A stretch of DNA of 37,965 nucleotides from an uncultured Roseburia sp. (GTDB lineage: Bacteria > Bacillota > Clostridia > Lachnospirales > Lachnospiraceae), in assembly GCA_947246475.1 (NCBI GenBank), contig CAMXSH010000020.1, positions 1-37,965 on the forward strand, written 5' to 3'. The notes below the pieces were generated by a model that saw only the letters and a program-made list of their open reading frames with translations, searched no databases and was not told the origin of the DNA. Of this stretch, positions 8,005 through 17,148 are shown piece by piece; position 1 is the stretch's first letter, and the number at the start of each line of letters is the position of its first letter. The position numbers and the translations under genes were made by a program.

Positions 8005-9003
8005 ATGGAGAAGCGTGTTATTTCCACCGACGTGATGGAAGAAGATTATAAGATTGAAAACAGCCTTCGCCCCAGGCTGCTCTGCGATTATATTGGGCAG
8101 ACAAAGGCGAAGGAAAATCTGAAAATATTTATTGAGGCGGCGAAAGCGAGAGAGGAAGCGCTGGACCACGTACTTTTGTATGGTCCGCCAGGACTGGGGA
8201 AAACTACTCTTGCCGGGATCATTGCCAATGAGATGGGAGTAAACCTGAAAATCACTTCCGGTCCCGCTATCGAAAAGCCGGGAGAGATCGCTTCGATCCT
8301 GAATAACCTGCAGGAAGGGGATCTTTTATTTGTGGATGAGATCCACCGTCTGAACCGGCAGGTAGAGGAAGTGCTCTATCCGGCCATGGAGGATTATGTG
8401 ATCGATATCGTTATCGGCAAAGGGGCGTCGGCACGGAGCATCCGGCTGGATCTGCCGAGATTTACGCTGGTGGGGGCGACGACGCGGGCAGGTATGCTCA
8501 CGGCGCCGCTGCGGGACCGCTTTGGTGTGGTAAATAAGCTGGAGTTTTACAGCGTAGAGGAGCTGACTACTATCGTCCGTCGTTCTGCCTCCGTATTTCA
8601 GGTAGAGATCGATGAAAAAGGCGCTCTGGAGATCGCCAGGCGTTCCCGGGGGACGCCGCGGCTTGCCAATCGTCTTCTCAAGCGGGTGAGGGATTTTGCC
8701 CAGGTGAAATACGATGGCAGGATCACGCTGGAGGTGGCGAATTTTGCCCTGGATCTTCTGGAAGTTGATAAGTTCGGACTGGATAATACGGACCGGGAGA
8801 TCCTCATGACTATGATCGAAAAATTTGCCGGCGGACCAGTAGGACTGGACACACTGGCTGCCAGCATTGGGGAAGATAGTGGAACCATAGAAGACGTTTA
8901 TGAACCCTATCTGATCCAGAATGGATTTATTGCCAGGACCCCGCGGGGCAGGGTGGTGACAGAGCGGACCTATGGGCACCTGGGGCTGGAGATCAACAAG
9001 TAG
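8005..9003 (+). CDS. ruvB: Holliday junction DNA helicase RuvB
   Basis: The hexameric AAA+ motor of the RuvAB branch-migration complex, 332 residues. The N-terminal [13 protein letters not shown] is typical. Walker A GPPGLGKT is at 60-67, Walker B FVDEIHRL near 109-116, sensor 1 in VGATTRAG, and the arginine-finger region in [10 protein letters not shown]. The C-terminal winged helix ([37 protein letters not shown], split here for reading) contacts DNA. The start is ATG 8005 after GTAGGAGG. The gene is complete and in tight linkage with ruvA. Confidence 0.97.
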   Translation: MEKRVISTDVMEEDYKIENSLRPRLLCDYIGQTKAKENLKIFIEAAKAREEALDHVLLYGPPGLGKTTLAGIIANEMGVNLKITSGPAIEKPGEIASILNNLQEGDLLFVDEIHRLNRQVEEVLYPAMEDYVIDIVIGKGASARSIRLDLPRFTLVGATTRAGMLTAPLRDRFGVVNKLEFYSVEELTTIVRRSASVFQVEIDEKGALEIARRSRGTPRLANRLLKRVRDFAQVKYDGRITLEVANFALDLLEVDKFGLDNTDREILMTMIEKFAGGPVGLDTLAASIGEDSGTIEDVYEPYLIQNGFIARTPRGRVVTERTYGHLGLEINK

Positions 9004-9018
9004 AGAGGAAGTGGGAAT

Positions 9019-9246
9019 ATGGCAAATACAGGTGCGGTCAAAGATCCAAAAAATGGGGTGATATCCTGCTGGGTGTGCACTGGAGTGCTGGTGGCGGTAA
9101 ATTTTATGCGGCTCTTTATGCTTCGGATGAATAACCGGATGGTGGATTGGGTTTTTCTTGTCCTTATTTTGATCTGGGTGGGCATATCAGTATATGAAAC
9201 CGTAAAATATAACAAAGAAAAGAATAGAGACGGGAAACGGGAATGA
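9019..9246 (+). CDS. Small two-TM membrane protein of unknown function
   Basis: A 75-residue protein with two predicted TM helices (about 14-33, VISCWVCTGVLVAVNFMRLF, and about 42-62, VDWVFLVLILIWVGISVYE) and a charged C-terminal tail (KYNKEKNRDGKRE). AGAGGAAG at 9003-9010 is well placed before ATG 9019. Its stop overlaps the start of the CDF transporter gene (ATGA at 9243-9246), so the two are translationally coupled. I recognise no family; it could be a small partner of the transporter or of an unrelated membrane process. Confidence 0.75.
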   Translation: MANTGAVKDPKNGVISCWVCTGVLVAVNFMRLFMLRMNNRMVDWVFLVLILIWVGISVYETVKYNKEKNRDGKRE

Positions 9247-10175
9247 AAGAAAGACTATTTAAAGACTGTACCAGTGAGCAGATCGCTATGAGAGTTTCCA
9301 AAAACAGCATCCTGGTAAATGTGGTTCTGTCCCTGGGAAAAATGCTGGCGGGTGTCCTTGGAAACTCTTCTGCCATGATCTCCGATGCCGTACACTCTGC
9401 TTCCGATGTGTTCAGCACGATCATTGTCATCATCGGAGTGAAGATATCGGGGAAGGAATCCGATGAAAATCATCCCTATGGACATGAGAGGCTGGAATGT
9501 GTAGCGGCGATCCTGCTGGCAGTGATCCTCGCGGGAACCGGCATAGGGATCGGTTATGGCGGGTTTATGGTGATATGGCAGGGCGATATATCTGACATCG
9601 CCGTACCCACAGTGCTTCCTCTGGCTGCTGCCATCCTTTCTATCGTTATAAAAGAGGCGATGTACTGGTATACGATTCTTGCAGCAAAAAAGATCCGGTC
9701 CGGTGCGTTGAAGGCAGACGCATGGCATCACCGGTCGGATGCGCTGTCATCCATCGGCAGTTTTGTCGGTATCCTTGGGGCAAAGCTTGGTTTTCCAGTA
9801 CTTGATCCCATCGCCAGCATCGTCATCTGCGCCTTTATTCTGAAGGCTGCCTTTGATATATTCCGGGATGCGGTGGGAAAACTGACAGATGAGGCATGTG
9901 ATTCCCAGCTCACCGGGCAGATGCGGGAGGCGATCATGGCTATGGAAGGGGTTCATGCCATCGATGATATGAAAACCCGGATGTTTGGGAACAAAGTATA
10001 TGTGGATATAGAGATTGGGTGTGATGGCAGTATAACGCTCTTTGAGGCGCATGAAATCGCAGAGAATGTCCATGACTGCATAGAGAACCAGTTCCCTGAT
10101 GTGAAACACTGTATGGTACATGTAAATCCTCACCATTTTCCAGAGGAACAGCCATCATCGTATAAGGAAAATTAA
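9243..10175 (+). CDS. Cation diffusion facilitator family metal exporter
   Basis: A proton-coupled divalent metal exporter of 310 residues with six TM helices and a C-terminal cytoplasmic ferredoxin-like domain (from about 215, HAIDDMKTRMFGNKVYVDIE, ending MVHVNPHHF). The intramembrane site A reads HSASD in TM2 (His51, Asp55) and HHRSD in TM5 (His162, Asp166), an HD-HD arrangement of the sort associated with Zn-preferring CDF proteins rather than the DD-HD of E. coli FieF. A second His-rich patch, NHPYGHERLE, sits in the TM2-TM3 loop. Start and stop codons overlap with the preceding small membrane protein (ATGA). Metal preference is inferred only. Confidence 0.92.
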   Translation: MKERLFKDCTSEQIAMRVSKNSILVNVVLSLGKMLAGVLGNSSAMISDAVHSASDVFSTIIVIIGVKISGKESDENHPYGHERLECVAAILLAVILAGTGIGIGYGGFMVIWQGDISDIAVPTVLPLAAAILSIVIKEAMYWYTILAAKKIRSGALKADAWHHRSDALSSIGSFVGILGAKLGFPVLDPIASIVICAFILKAAFDIFRDAVGKLTDEACDSQLTGQMREAIMAMEGVHAIDDMKTRMFGNKVYVDIEIGCDGSITLFEAHEIAENVHDCIENQFPDVKHCMVHVNPHHFPEEQPSSYKEN

Positions 10176-10252
10176 TAGTCCAGTCATGAAATGTTCATAT
10201 ATGTAGTGTAGGATAATAATCAGTACAGGGTACGACAGTGCCTAGACAATAA

Positions 10253-10276
10253 GGCAGGACATTTCATGGTCCTGCC
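10253..10276 (+). other. Intergenic hairpin
   Basis: Perfect 8-bp arms GGCAGGAC and GTCCTGCC with an 8-nt loop lie between the CDF gene and the zinc-ribbon gene. No T tract follows on the plus strand, so it is not a typical terminator; it may be a leader hairpin or an mRNA end. Confidence 0.45.
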
Positions 10277-10307
10277 GGGGTAATGAGATGATAAAGGAGA
10301 TGGAGCC

Positions 10308-10724
10308 ATGCGGTTCAGGGAGAGATTTCAGCAGATGATGTATGGCAGGTACGGCAACGACCAGTTGGGGATATTTTGTTTTGTGGCGTATCTGTTTCTT
10401 TGGGTATTGTCTGTCTGTTTCCGGGGAACAAGGATTATGATGGTGCTTACACCAGTGAGCTATCTGTTTGTGCTCGCTTATTTTTTCCGGTTCTTTTCAA
10501 GAAATATTTATAAGAGGCAGCGGGAAAACCAAAAGTTTTTACAGATTTACAACCGGGTTAAGAACTTTTTCAAATATCTGAAAATGAAGTTCACAGAGAG
10601 GGATGGGGTAAAAAAATTGTTCCGATGCCCCAAATGCCATCAGATCATCCGGGTTCCCAAGGGAAGGGGAAAGATTGCGATCACCTGTCCAAAATGCCGG
10701 TTTGAATTTATCCGGAAAACCTGA
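10308..10724 (+). CDS. Membrane protein with C-terminal zinc ribbon
   Basis: A 138-residue protein. Two hydrophobic segments (about 23-42, IFCFVAYLFLWVLSVCF, and about 46-66, IMMVLTPVSYLFVLAYFF) are followed by a basic stretch and a C-terminal CPKCHQII...ITCPKCRFEF, a CxxC-x18-CxxC zinc ribbon of the kind seen in zinc-ribbon domain proteins. The start ATG follows AAGGAGATGGAGCC. It opens a tight cluster with a DUF5685 protein and a J-domain protein, suggesting a shared membrane-proximal job. The function is unknown. Confidence 0.8.
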   Translation: MRFRERFQQMMYGRYGNDQLGIFCFVAYLFLWVLSVCFRGTRIMMVLTPVSYLFVLAYFFRFFSRNIYKRQRENQKFLQIYNRVKNFFKYLKMKFTERDGVKKLFRCPKCHQIIRVPKGRGKIAITCPKCRFEFIRKT

Positions 10725-10744
10725 GCTAAGCCAAGGAGGGTACC

Positions 10745-11575
10745 ATGTTTGGATATGTCACAGCTAATAAGCCGGAACTGAAAATGAGGGAGTTTAGCCG
10801 GTATAAAGCATTTTACTGCGGCCTGTGCAGGCGCCTGGGGAAGAACAACGGCGTTTTCAGCAGGCTGACACTGAGCTATGACATGACTTTTCTCATTCTG
10901 CTGCTATCTTCTCTGTATGAGCCGGAGGAACAGCAGGAAAAGCACCGTTGTCTGATCCATCCGGGAAAAAAGCAGTGGATGATCTGCAATCAGATCACGG
11001 ATTATGCTTCGGACATGAATGTGCTTTTGTCCTGTTATCATTTTCAGGATGACTGGGAGGATGAAAGAAGTATTTCCGGCTTTTGCGGTATGAAGGTATT
11101 TGCAGGGCGGGCAAAGAAGATTGCAGAACAGTATCCAAGGCAGGCGAAAGTGATCCAGGAACAGCTGGGCAGGCTGGCAGAACTGGAACAAAAGGGAATC
11201 ACAGAACCAGATGCCATCAGCCGTCCTTTCGGCGAGCTTATGTCAGAGCTGTTTGTCTACCGGGAAGATGCGTTTCAGGACATCCTGCGTGGTTTTGGAT
11301 TTTATCTGGGAAAATATATTTACCTTTTAGATGCCTTTATGGATCTGGAGAAGGATCTGAAAAAGGGAAGTTTTAATCCCTTTCGGGGGAGCACAGACAG
11401 AGAAGATTTTGAAGAGTCCCTCCGTCAAATGTTAGAGGGTACGATAAGACAGGCGGTGGCAGAGTTTGAAAAACTTCCGTTGGAACAGGATTTACCGATC
11501 CTTAGAAATATTTTATACGAGGGAGTGAAACTCCCTTTGATGAGAGGAGAAAATGATGATAAGCGATCCATATAG
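10745..11575 (+). CDS. DUF5685 family protein
   Basis: A 276-residue, probably cytoplasmic, helix-rich protein. The N-terminal signature [32 protein letters not shown], described here in parts, is what I recognise as DUF5685: the FGYV start, the KxYYCGLC-type Cys pair (residues about 28-31) and a later HxCxxxP ([11 protein letters not shown]). A conserved acidic segment [25 protein letters not shown] resembles an isoprenoid-synthase-like all-alpha fold, but this is only a visual impression. AAGGAGGG precedes the ATG. The 3' end overlaps the J-domain gene by 23 bp. Confidence 0.8.
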   Translation: MFGYVTANKPELKMREFSRYKAFYCGLCRRLGKNNGVFSRLTLSYDMTFLILLLSSLYEPEEQQEKHRCLIHPGKKQWMICNQITDYASDMNVLLSCYHFQDDWEDERSISGFCGMKVFAGRAKKIAEQYPRQAKVIQEQLGRLAELEQKGITEPDAISRPFGELMSELFVYREDAFQDILRGFGFYLGKYIYLLDAFMDLEKDLKKGSFNPFRGSTDREDFEESLRQMLEGTIRQAVAEFEKLPLEQDLPILRNILYEGVKLPLMRGENDDKRSI

Positions 11576-12251
11576 TATACTGGGGGTCAGCCGGAATGCC
11601 AGCGACCGTGAAATCAAACGGGCGTATCGGAATATGAGCCGAAAGTACCATCCAGATTCCTATGCCAGCAGTTCAGCGGCGGATGCAGAGGCTGCGGCAG
11701 AGAAATTTAAACAGATTCAGGAGGCCTACAATCAGATCGTCAACGAGAGGTCCGGCAGATCTTCCGGAGGGTATGGAGGTGCTTATGGCGGCTATGGAGG
11801 CAGTCAGTCTTATTCCGAGGAGGACCAGCATCTGATGGCGGCGATCAATTATATCCGTGCGAGACGATATAACGAGGCGATCAATGTACTGAATGGCATT
11901 GGCAACCGCAGCGGACGGTGGTATTATCTGAGTTCGGTGGCCAATATGGGGCTTGGTAATAACGTAGTGGCGCAGGATTATGCCAAAAAGGCAGTGGAAC
12001 TCGAACCGGATAACATGGAATTTCGTCAGTATTACCAGCAGCTGCAGAATGGCGGTGGTTTCGGTTCTTTTGGCGGCTATGGAAGTCCTTTTGGAGGAGG
12101 CTACGGGGGTGGCTATGGCGGTTATGGTGGTTACGGAAATTACGGAGGCGGCAGCTATAATTCCTGCGGCACCGGAAATTTCTGCTGTGACCTGTGGTGT
12201 GCAGATACCCTCTGCGAGTGTATGGGAGGCGACCTTTGCTCATGTATATAA
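11553..12251 (+). CDS. J-domain (DnaJ-like) protein with Gly/Tyr-rich and Cys-rich tail
   Basis: A 232-residue co-chaperone-like protein. The J-domain occupies about 1-68 ([22 protein letters not shown], then KYHPD with the essential HPD tripeptide). A short [12 protein letters not shown] linker, a TPR-like helical region (about 90-160, with [27 protein letters not shown]) and a low-complexity Gly/Tyr/Phe-rich stretch (about 170-205) follow. The last 30 residues hold eight cysteines in pairs and singles, ending CSCI. It has neither the DnaJ zinc-finger repeats nor the substrate-binding domains of housekeeping DnaJ. RBS AGAGGAGA is at 11543-11550. It overlaps both neighbours and is probably co-translated with the DUF5685 protein. 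Confidence 0.88.
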   Translation: MMISDPYSILGVSRNASDREIKRAYRNMSRKYHPDSYASSSAADAEAAAEKFKQIQEAYNQIVNERSGRSSGGYGGAYGGYGGSQSYSEEDQHLMAAINYIRARRYNEAINVLNGIGNRSGRWYYLSSVANMGLGNNVVAQDYAKKAVELEPDNMEFRQYYQQLQNGGGFGSFGGYGSPFGGGYGGGYGGYGGYGNYGGGSYNSCGTGNFCCDLWCADTLCECMGGDLCSCI

Positions 12252-12784
12252 ATAAAACAAAAGCAATGGCGGGAGTGGCGCTGCTCTGTGGGTTCAGTGT
12301 CCTTCTACAGATGCTGGGTACTTTTATATCGGTGAATACCTTGTTTTTTACGGCGTTGGCAGCATATCTCATCGGTTTTTCCATTCATCGGTATGGACTG
12401 CGTTATGGAGGAATGCAGCTGGCGGCATGTACGTTATTGGATGTGATACTGAACCCGGACAAATTTCACTGGATCCTGTATGTCTGCCTGGGGATTTACA
12501 TTTTCCTCAGCGAGCTGATATTCTGTAAGGGAAACCGGGTCCAGGACATAAAGAAAAAAATGAAGGTTCAGTTGATTTATAACTGGATCTTGTTTAATAT
12601 AATATATATCCCTCTGGTCCTGTTTTTTCAGAACCTGTTATTTGCCGGAACGCTGCCGGGGGGGATCACCAGTAGTTCTCTCCAGGGTATGGCGGTGCTG
12701 TGGCTGGCGGGACAGGTGGGATGGTTCCTGTATGATAAGGCGTACCGGGTATTCTGCCAGACCTTGAGGGAGAGAAAAATTTGA
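12242..12784 (+). CDS. Multi-pass membrane protein of unknown function
   Basis: About 180 residues with five or six TM helices ([97 protein letters not shown]). ATG 12242 overlaps the end of the J-domain gene by 10 bp and has GGAGGCGA at 12223-12230; an upstream GTG at 12194 would give a basic, unlikely N-terminus. The overall shape resembles small integral-membrane transport or substrate-capture proteins, but I cannot name a family. Linked to the J-domain, DUF5685 and zinc-ribbon genes. Confidence 0.72.
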   Translation: MYINKTKAMAGVALLCGFSVLLQMLGTFISVNTLFFTALAAYLIGFSIHRYGLRYGGMQLAACTLLDVILNPDKFHWILYVCLGIYIFLSELIFCKGNRVQDIKKKMKVQLIYNWILFNIIYIPLVLFFQNLLFAGTLPGGITSSSLQGMAVLWLAGQVGWFLYDKAYRVFCQTLRERKI

Positions 12785-12801
12785 TAAAAGGAGGAGAAAA
12801 A

Positions 12802-13239
12802 ATGCAGTTTGCAGATTTACAGAAAGAAATGATTGCTGCCATGAAGGCAAAAGATAAGGTGAGAAAGGATGCTATATCTTCGCTGGTATCCGCGGCGAAA
12901 AAGGTTGCCATCGATGAGGGATGCCGGGATGATATATCGGAGGACATCGTCACCAAAGTGGTGATGAAGGAAATGAAGACGGTGAAGGAGCAGATTGACG
13001 CCTGTCCCGATGACCGAGCGGAGCTCCGGGCAGAGTATCAGGCAAGATATGATATTATTGCTGAATTTGCGCCCCAGATGATGTCTGGTGAGGAAGTGGA
13101 GAACTATATCAGGGAAAAATTTGCCGATGTGGTGGCTACGAAGAATATGGGTCAGATTATGAAAGCTGTTATGGGTGACTTAAAGGGCAAGGCAGAGGGG
13201 AAGGTCATCAATGACATTGTAAAGAAACTCTGCCAGTAA
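12802..13239 (+). CDS. GatB/YqeY domain protein
   Basis: A 145-residue YqeY-type protein, related to the tail domain of the GatB amidotransferase subunit that contacts tRNA. Typical features are the opening MQFADLQKEMIAAMKAKD, the KDAISSLVSAAKK helix, EYQARYDIIAEFAPQMMS and the C-terminal NMGQIMKAVMGDLKGKAEGKVINDIVKK. The length is normal. AAAGGAGGA (12787-12795) lies 7 nt before ATG 12802. It follows the membrane protein by 17 bp. The stand-alone YqeY function is not established; binding to tRNA or involvement in translation quality is the usual guess. Confidence 0.92.
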   Translation: MQFADLQKEMIAAMKAKDKVRKDAISSLVSAAKKVAIDEGCRDDISEDIVTKVVMKEMKTVKEQIDACPDDRAELRAEYQARYDIIAEFAPQMMSGEEVENYIREKFADVVATKNMGQIMKAVMGDLKGKAEGKVINDIVKKLCQ

Positions 13240-13315
13240 CATCCAGAGGTTAACTTTTTCTGCCTGTCTGCCGAGATATATTGTATAAAATACACATGAA
13301 AGGAGTCATGTCAGA

Positions 13316-14119
13316 ATGAGTTATAATGCATGGATGCCATTAAAGGATCAAGGAACGGCTGGGAAAACGTATCAATACTCAGCAAAAAAGAATGAGCGTA
13401 CATCCCGCGAGAGGAGTAATACAGCGGCAGATAGGAAAAAAGAGCAGGACAGTTTGTGGGATCTTTCCAAAGAAAGCTATGTGCCTTCTAATGAGGCAGA
13501 GCAGTACCAGGCGAAGAAAACAGAGGCTGCTAAGTCAGGGGCGGCAGGTCAGGCGAAACTGAGCAAGAAAGCCCAGGAACTTCTGAAACTGCTGAAAGAG
13601 AAATATTCCAATATGGATTTTTTTGTGGGTTCATATTCTTCGGATGCAGATGCCCAGAGATATCTGAGCCGGGGCACGAAAGAATATAGTGTGCTGATCG
13701 ATCCGGAGACGTTAGAGGCGATGGCTGCGGATGAGGATGTAAGGAAGCAGTATGAAGATATCCTTGCTGGGGCAGGAAACCGCCTGGAAGAGCTGAAAGA
13801 AAAGCTGGGCAAGGATGCGGATCAGGTAAAAAGTTTTGGGATCTCCATTGACAGAGAAGGCAAGGTGTCCTATTTTGCGGAACTGGATAAGATTACGGAG
13901 TCCAGAAACCAGCAGTTAGAGCGGGTCAAAGCGAAAAAAGCAGAGGCAAAAAAAGAAGCAGAGAGAAAAGAAGCCAAAGCAGAAGCGGCTGCCAAAAAGG
14001 AACAGGAGACAGAATCAAATTATGTAAAGGCTGATTCCATCGATGGGCTGGTGAAAAAAATCCGGAATGCAGTTTCTGGAGAGACCCCCTGGTATGAAAT
14101 TTTTGATGTTACGATGTAA
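13316..14119 (+). CDS. DUF6033-type protein, coiled-coil rich
   Basis: A 267-residue hydrophilic protein with no signal peptide or TM segment. A disordered N-terminus (about 1-75) leads into a domain with LSKKAQELLKLLKEKYSNMDFFVGSYSS and SVLIDPETLEAMAADEDVRKQYEDIL, which I recognise from memory as DUF6033. The part from about 205 is an Ala/Glu/Lys coiled coil (AKKAEAKKEAERKEAKAEAA). RBS GAAAGGAG sits 9 nt before ATG. A more distant relative is encoded at 34906-35649. The gene stands alone and its 3' end overlaps the convergent LysR gene by 11 bp. The function is unknown. Confidence 0.8.
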   Translation: MSYNAWMPLKDQGTAGKTYQYSAKKNERTSRERSNTAADRKKEQDSLWDLSKESYVPSNEAEQYQAKKTEAAKSGAAGQAKLSKKAQELLKLLKEKYSNMDFFVGSYSSDADAQRYLSRGTKEYSVLIDPETLEAMAADEDVRKQYEDILAGAGNRLEELKEKLGKDADQVKSFGISIDREGKVSYFAELDKITESRNQQLERVKAKKAEAKKEAERKEAKAEAAAKKEQETESNYVKADSIDGLVKKIRNAVSGETPWYEIFDVTM

Positions 14120-15017
14120 TATCGTGAAACATCTGGCGGAATTTTTCAGCAGAGGGATTGAAGAAAGATTCCTGTGAATAAGCAAAACCAACGGTGCGCT
14201 GAGAGATATTTTGTTCTAATGATATCTCGGTCAGCGTGCCGTTTTTTATGTCTGTTTTAACCATATCCCGGATCACGCAGGCGACACCCAGTCCAATCCT
14301 GGCAAATTCTACCAGAAGTTCCATGTTGCTTGTCTCTAAGATCTGTCCGGTCTCAATGGAATGATCCCGGAAATAATGTTCCACATGCTGTCTGGAGATA
14401 TTTCCTTCGTCCATGAGCATAAGGGTGGCTGCTTTGAAAAACAGACCGGTGTGTCTGGTGTGATCCACTTTTTCCCGGAGTTTAAGGTTGTCCAGATAAG
14501 ATGGGGATGCCACGAAGGTATAGGACAGATGCGACAGGGGAGTAAAGGTCAGCTGCCTCACAGCATTTGTCTCTGCCACTAGCCCAAGATCCAGTTTGTT
14601 TTCTAAGAGCCTGGAAGTGGTTTCTGCCGATGAGATGCAGTCGATGGTAATGGCGACATGGGGATTCTTCTGGATGTAGCGCTGCAGGAGAGGGAGCATG
14701 ATGTGTTTGCAGAGAGTGGTGCTGACCCCGATATGGAGGTGTCCTACTTCTAGTTCCTGATTTCGTTTGAGCTGGAGTTCTCCTTCTTCGATGGAAGAAA
14801 ATGCCGATGCGATATGCCGGTACAAAAGCGCGCCTTCCTTTGTCAGGGAAACTCCTCTGGACGTTCTGATGAACAGGGTGGTATTTAGCTGCTGTTCCAG
14901 ATTTTTAATAGCTTTGCTCACTGCCGGCTGGCTGATAAATAGTTCTTCGGCAGCACGGGAAATATTTCCAGTTTTTGCCGTCGTAAAAAAAATATGATAA
15001 TAGGATAAATTTTCCAT
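14109..15017 (-). CDS. LysR-family transcriptional regulator
   Basis: 302 residues. The N-terminal winged helix-turn-helix is at about 3-62 ([28 protein letters not shown], then [15 protein letters not shown]), followed by a LysR substrate-binding domain ([19 protein letters not shown] to about 295). The start is ATG at 15017 (reverse strand) with GGAGG 9 nt upstream and a TATAAT at 15043-15048 for its own promoter. It is divergent from leuCD with about 160 bp between the starts, and two dyads in the gap fit LysR operators. It is probably the regulator of leuCD, with a pathway intermediate as co-inducer by analogy with other LysR-controlled leucine genes. Confidence 0.93.
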   Translation of the reverse strand: MENLSYYHIFFTTAKTGNISRAAEELFISQPAVSKAIKNLEQQLNTTLFIRTSRGVSLTKEGALLYRHIASAFSSIEEGELQLKRNQELEVGHLHIGVSTTLCKHIMLPLLQRYIQKNPHVAITIDCISSAETTSRLLENKLDLGLVAETNAVRQLTFTPLSHLSYTFVASPSYLDNLKLREKVDHTRHTGLFFKAATLMLMDEGNISRQHVEHYFRDHSIETGQILETSNMELLVEFARIGLGVACVIRDMVKTDIKNGTLTEISLEQNISQRTVGFAYSQESFFNPSAEKFRQMFHDITS

Positions 15018-15076
15018 AAGATATGTCCTCCAGATTTGCTTTATTATATCATATAAGAATAAAAAAGAAAAGAGAT

Positions 15077-15106
15077 ATAACTACAAATTATGTTTTGTAT
15101 GCAAAA
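15077..15106. promoter_or_regulatory. Candidate LysR operator between lysR-type gene and leuC
   Basis: Two adjacent dyads: ATAA-N7-TTAT at 15077-15091, which contains the LysR-type T-N11-A spacing, and TTTTG-TATG-CAAAA at 15093-15106. They sit immediately upstream of the leuC -35 region, as expected for LysR activation sites. Confidence 0.5.
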
Positions 15107-15113
15107 GGGGTAT

Positions 15114-15142
15114 TTTACTTTTCCTCATTTATCTGCTACAAT
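15114..15142 (+). promoter_or_regulatory. leuCD promoter
   Basis: TTTACT (15114-15119), a 17-bp spacer and TACAAT (15137-15142) with an extended TGC element. The poor -35 next to the LysR-like dyads suggests an activator-assisted promoter. Confidence 0.6.
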
Positions 15143-15177
15143 CATACATGATAAAAGAAACGAAAGGAGAGAGGATA

Positions 15178-16446
15178 ATGGGAATGACAATGACCCAGAA
15201 AATATTGGCTGCCCATGCAGGTTTAGACAGTGTAAAGGCGGGCCAGCTGATCGAGGCAGATCTGGATATGGTTCTGGCAAACGATATTACCGGACCAGTG
15301 GCGATCCACGAGGTGGAGAAGCTGAATAAAAAGACGGTGTTTGACAAGGATAAGATCGCCCTTGTACCAGATCATTTTACACCAAATAAGGACATCAAGT
15401 CCGCAGAGCACTGCAAATGTGTCAGAGATTATGCAAAGGCACAGGGGATCACAAATTATTTTGAGGTAGGAGAGATGGGGATCGAGCATGCCCTCCTCCC
15501 GGAAAAGGGACTGATCGTGGCAGGTGAGACCTGTATCGGTGCCGATTCACATACATGTACTTATGGGGCTTTGGGAGCGTTTTCTACAGGAGTAGGAAGC
15601 ACAGACATGGGAGCTGGTATGATCACTGGAAAGGCATGGTTTAAGGTTCCTTCTGCCATCAAAGTTGTTTTGAAGGGAAGTCTTCAAAAATGGGTGAGCG
15701 GCAAGGATGTCATCCTTCACCTCATCGGGAAGATCGGTGTGGACGGCGCTTTGTACCGTTCGCTGGAGTTTGCCGGAGAGGGAGTGGCGAGCCTTACGAT
15801 GGATGACCGTTTTTCTATCGCTAATATGGCGATCGAGGCTGGCGCAAAAAATGGTATTTTCCCAGTGGATGAAAAGACCATTGAATATATGAAAGAGCAT
15901 TCCACCAAGCCATATACCATTTATGAGCCGGATGCCGATGCAGAATATGACGAGGAGATCCTCATTGATCTGGATACTCTGGAGCCTACGGTGGCATTTC
16001 CACATCTTCCGGAGAATACAAAGACTGTAAAAGAGTCGGGTGTGGTAGAGATCGACCAGGTGGTGATCGGTTCCTGTACCAATGGACGTATTGGGGATCT
16101 GCGTGCAGCCGCCAAAGTGCTGGAGGGCAGAAAAGTGAAAAAAGGCATCCGCTGTATTATTTTCCCTGCCACTCAGGCGATCTATCTTCAGGCGATCGAA
16201 GAGGGGCTGGTGCAGACCTTTATCAAGGCTGGCGCGGTAGTCAGTACGCCGACTTGTGGACCATGTCTTGGCGGGCATATGGGAATACTGGCAGCTGGTG
16301 AGCGCGCGGTATCCACCACCAACCGAAATTTTGTGGGGCGTATGGGACATGTGGATTCTGAGGTATATCTGGCGAGTCCGGCTGTGGCAGCTGCAAGTGC
16401 TGTCACCGGAAAAATATCGGAACCATCTGAACTTGGCAATGAATGA
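15178..16446 (+). CDS. leuC: 3-isopropylmalate dehydratase large subunit
   Basis: Catalytic [4Fe-4S] subunit of isopropylmalate isomerase in leucine synthesis, 422 residues, the short archaeal/clostridial LeuC type. The cluster ligands are visible as Cys300 in GSCTNGR and Cys360/Cys363 in [10 protein letters not shown]. Other aconitase-family motifs are [21 protein letters not shown] near 121-140. ATG 15178 follows AAAGGAGAGAGG by 8 nt; an upstream ATG at 15148 lacks a site. The leuD gene begins 26 bp downstream. Related two-subunit enzymes (homoaconitase, citraconate hydratase) cannot be excluded without leuA/leuB in view, but the fit to LeuC is best. Confidence 0.93.
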   Translation: MGMTMTQKILAAHAGLDSVKAGQLIEADLDMVLANDITGPVAIHEVEKLNKKTVFDKDKIALVPDHFTPNKDIKSAEHCKCVRDYAKAQGITNYFEVGEMGIEHALLPEKGLIVAGETCIGADSHTCTYGALGAFSTGVGSTDMGAGMITGKAWFKVPSAIKVVLKGSLQKWVSGKDVILHLIGKIGVDGALYRSLEFAGEGVASLTMDDRFSIANMAIEAGAKNGIFPVDEKTIEYMKEHSTKPYTIYEPDADAEYDEEILIDLDTLEPTVAFPHLPENTKTVKESGVVEIDQVVIGSCTNGRIGDLRAAAKVLEGRKVKKGIRCIIFPATQAIYLQAIEEGLVQTFIKAGAVVSTPTCGPCLGGHMGILAAGERAVSTTNRNFVGRMGHVDSEVYLASPAVAAASAVTGKISEPSELGNE

Positions 16447-16472
16447 TTGATTTAGAATGGAGGTACGTACCT

Positions 16473-16958
16473 GTGAAAGCGTTAGGAAACGTATTTAAAT
16501 ATGGGGATAATGTGGATACGGATGTGATCATTCCGGCACGTTATCTAAATTCTTCCGATCCAGCGGAGCTTGCGACCCACTGTATGGAAGATATTGATAA
16601 GGATTTTGTAAAGAACGTAAAAAAGGGTGATATCATCGTGGCAGAGAAGAATTTCGGCTGCGGATCATCCAGGGAGCATGCACCGATCTCGATCAAGGCA
16701 GCAGGGGTGAGCTGTGTCATTGCAGAGACCTTTGCCAGAATCTTTTACCGCAACGCCATCAATATCGGGCTGCCGATCATTGAGTGCAAAGAAGCTTCCG
16801 AGAATATTGAAGCCGGCGACGAGGTAGAGATTGACTTTGACAGCGGCGTGATTGTGAACAAGACGAAAGGCCAGACCTACCAGGGTCAGGCATTTCCGGA
16901 GTTTATGCAGAAGATCATAAAAGCCGAGGGGCTGATGAACTATATCAATAGTAAGTGA
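16473..16958 (+). CDS. leuD: 3-isopropylmalate dehydratase small subunit
   Basis: The swivelling small subunit that completes the active site with LeuC, 161 residues, the usual size. Motifs are [15 protein letters not shown] near 11-25, [13 protein letters not shown] (substrate-binding Ser and Arg) and [18 protein letters not shown]. The start is GTG 16473, chosen because TGGAGG (16458-16463) is 9 nt upstream and the resulting N-terminus matches the family; ATG 16443, overlapping leuC, would add ten unlikely residues. It is followed by a hairpin and a terminator, closing a two-gene operon. Confidence 0.93.
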   Translation: MKALGNVFKYGDNVDTDVIIPARYLNSSDPAELATHCMEDIDKDFVKNVKKGDIIVAEKNFGCGSSREHAPISIKAAGVSCVIAETFARIFYRNAINIGLPIIECKEASENIEAGDEVEIDFDSGVIVNKTKGQTYQGQAFPEFMQKIIKAEGLMNYINSK

Positions 16959-16962
16959 TATG

Positions 16963-16988
16963 GTGCCGTCGAGCTAACTCAATGGCAC
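16963..16988 (+). other. Hairpin just after leuD
   Basis: GTGCCGTCGAG and CTCAATGGCAC pair around loop CTAA with one mismatch and one G-T wobble. The left arm resembles part of the sequence at 21145-21163. No T tract; a true terminator lies further on. Confidence 0.45.
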
Positions 16989-17015
16989 TGATTCGCACTG
17001 TCCAGATCACTGTAT

Positions 17016-17060
17016 ATCCCTTGAGAACTCTGTAAATTAAGGTGTTTTCAAGGGATTTTT
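17016..17060 (+). terminator. Terminator of the leuCD operon
   Basis: ATCCCTTGA (17016-17024) pairs perfectly with TCAAGGGAT (17048-17056), directly followed by T residues to 17060. The loop is long (23 nt). Confidence 0.7.
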
Positions 17061-17148
17061 GTATTCCCGGCAGGATTTTATATGGAAATGTCTAGAAAAA
17101 TATGGTATCCTAAATGTATTAAGACTAAAACTAAAAGGGAGAAACATT

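Noticed and set aside
15018-15177. T-box or leucine leader-peptide attenuator before leuC
   Set aside because: No T-box sequence, no terminator-antiterminator pair and no Leu-codon run; the region is short and fits LysR control.
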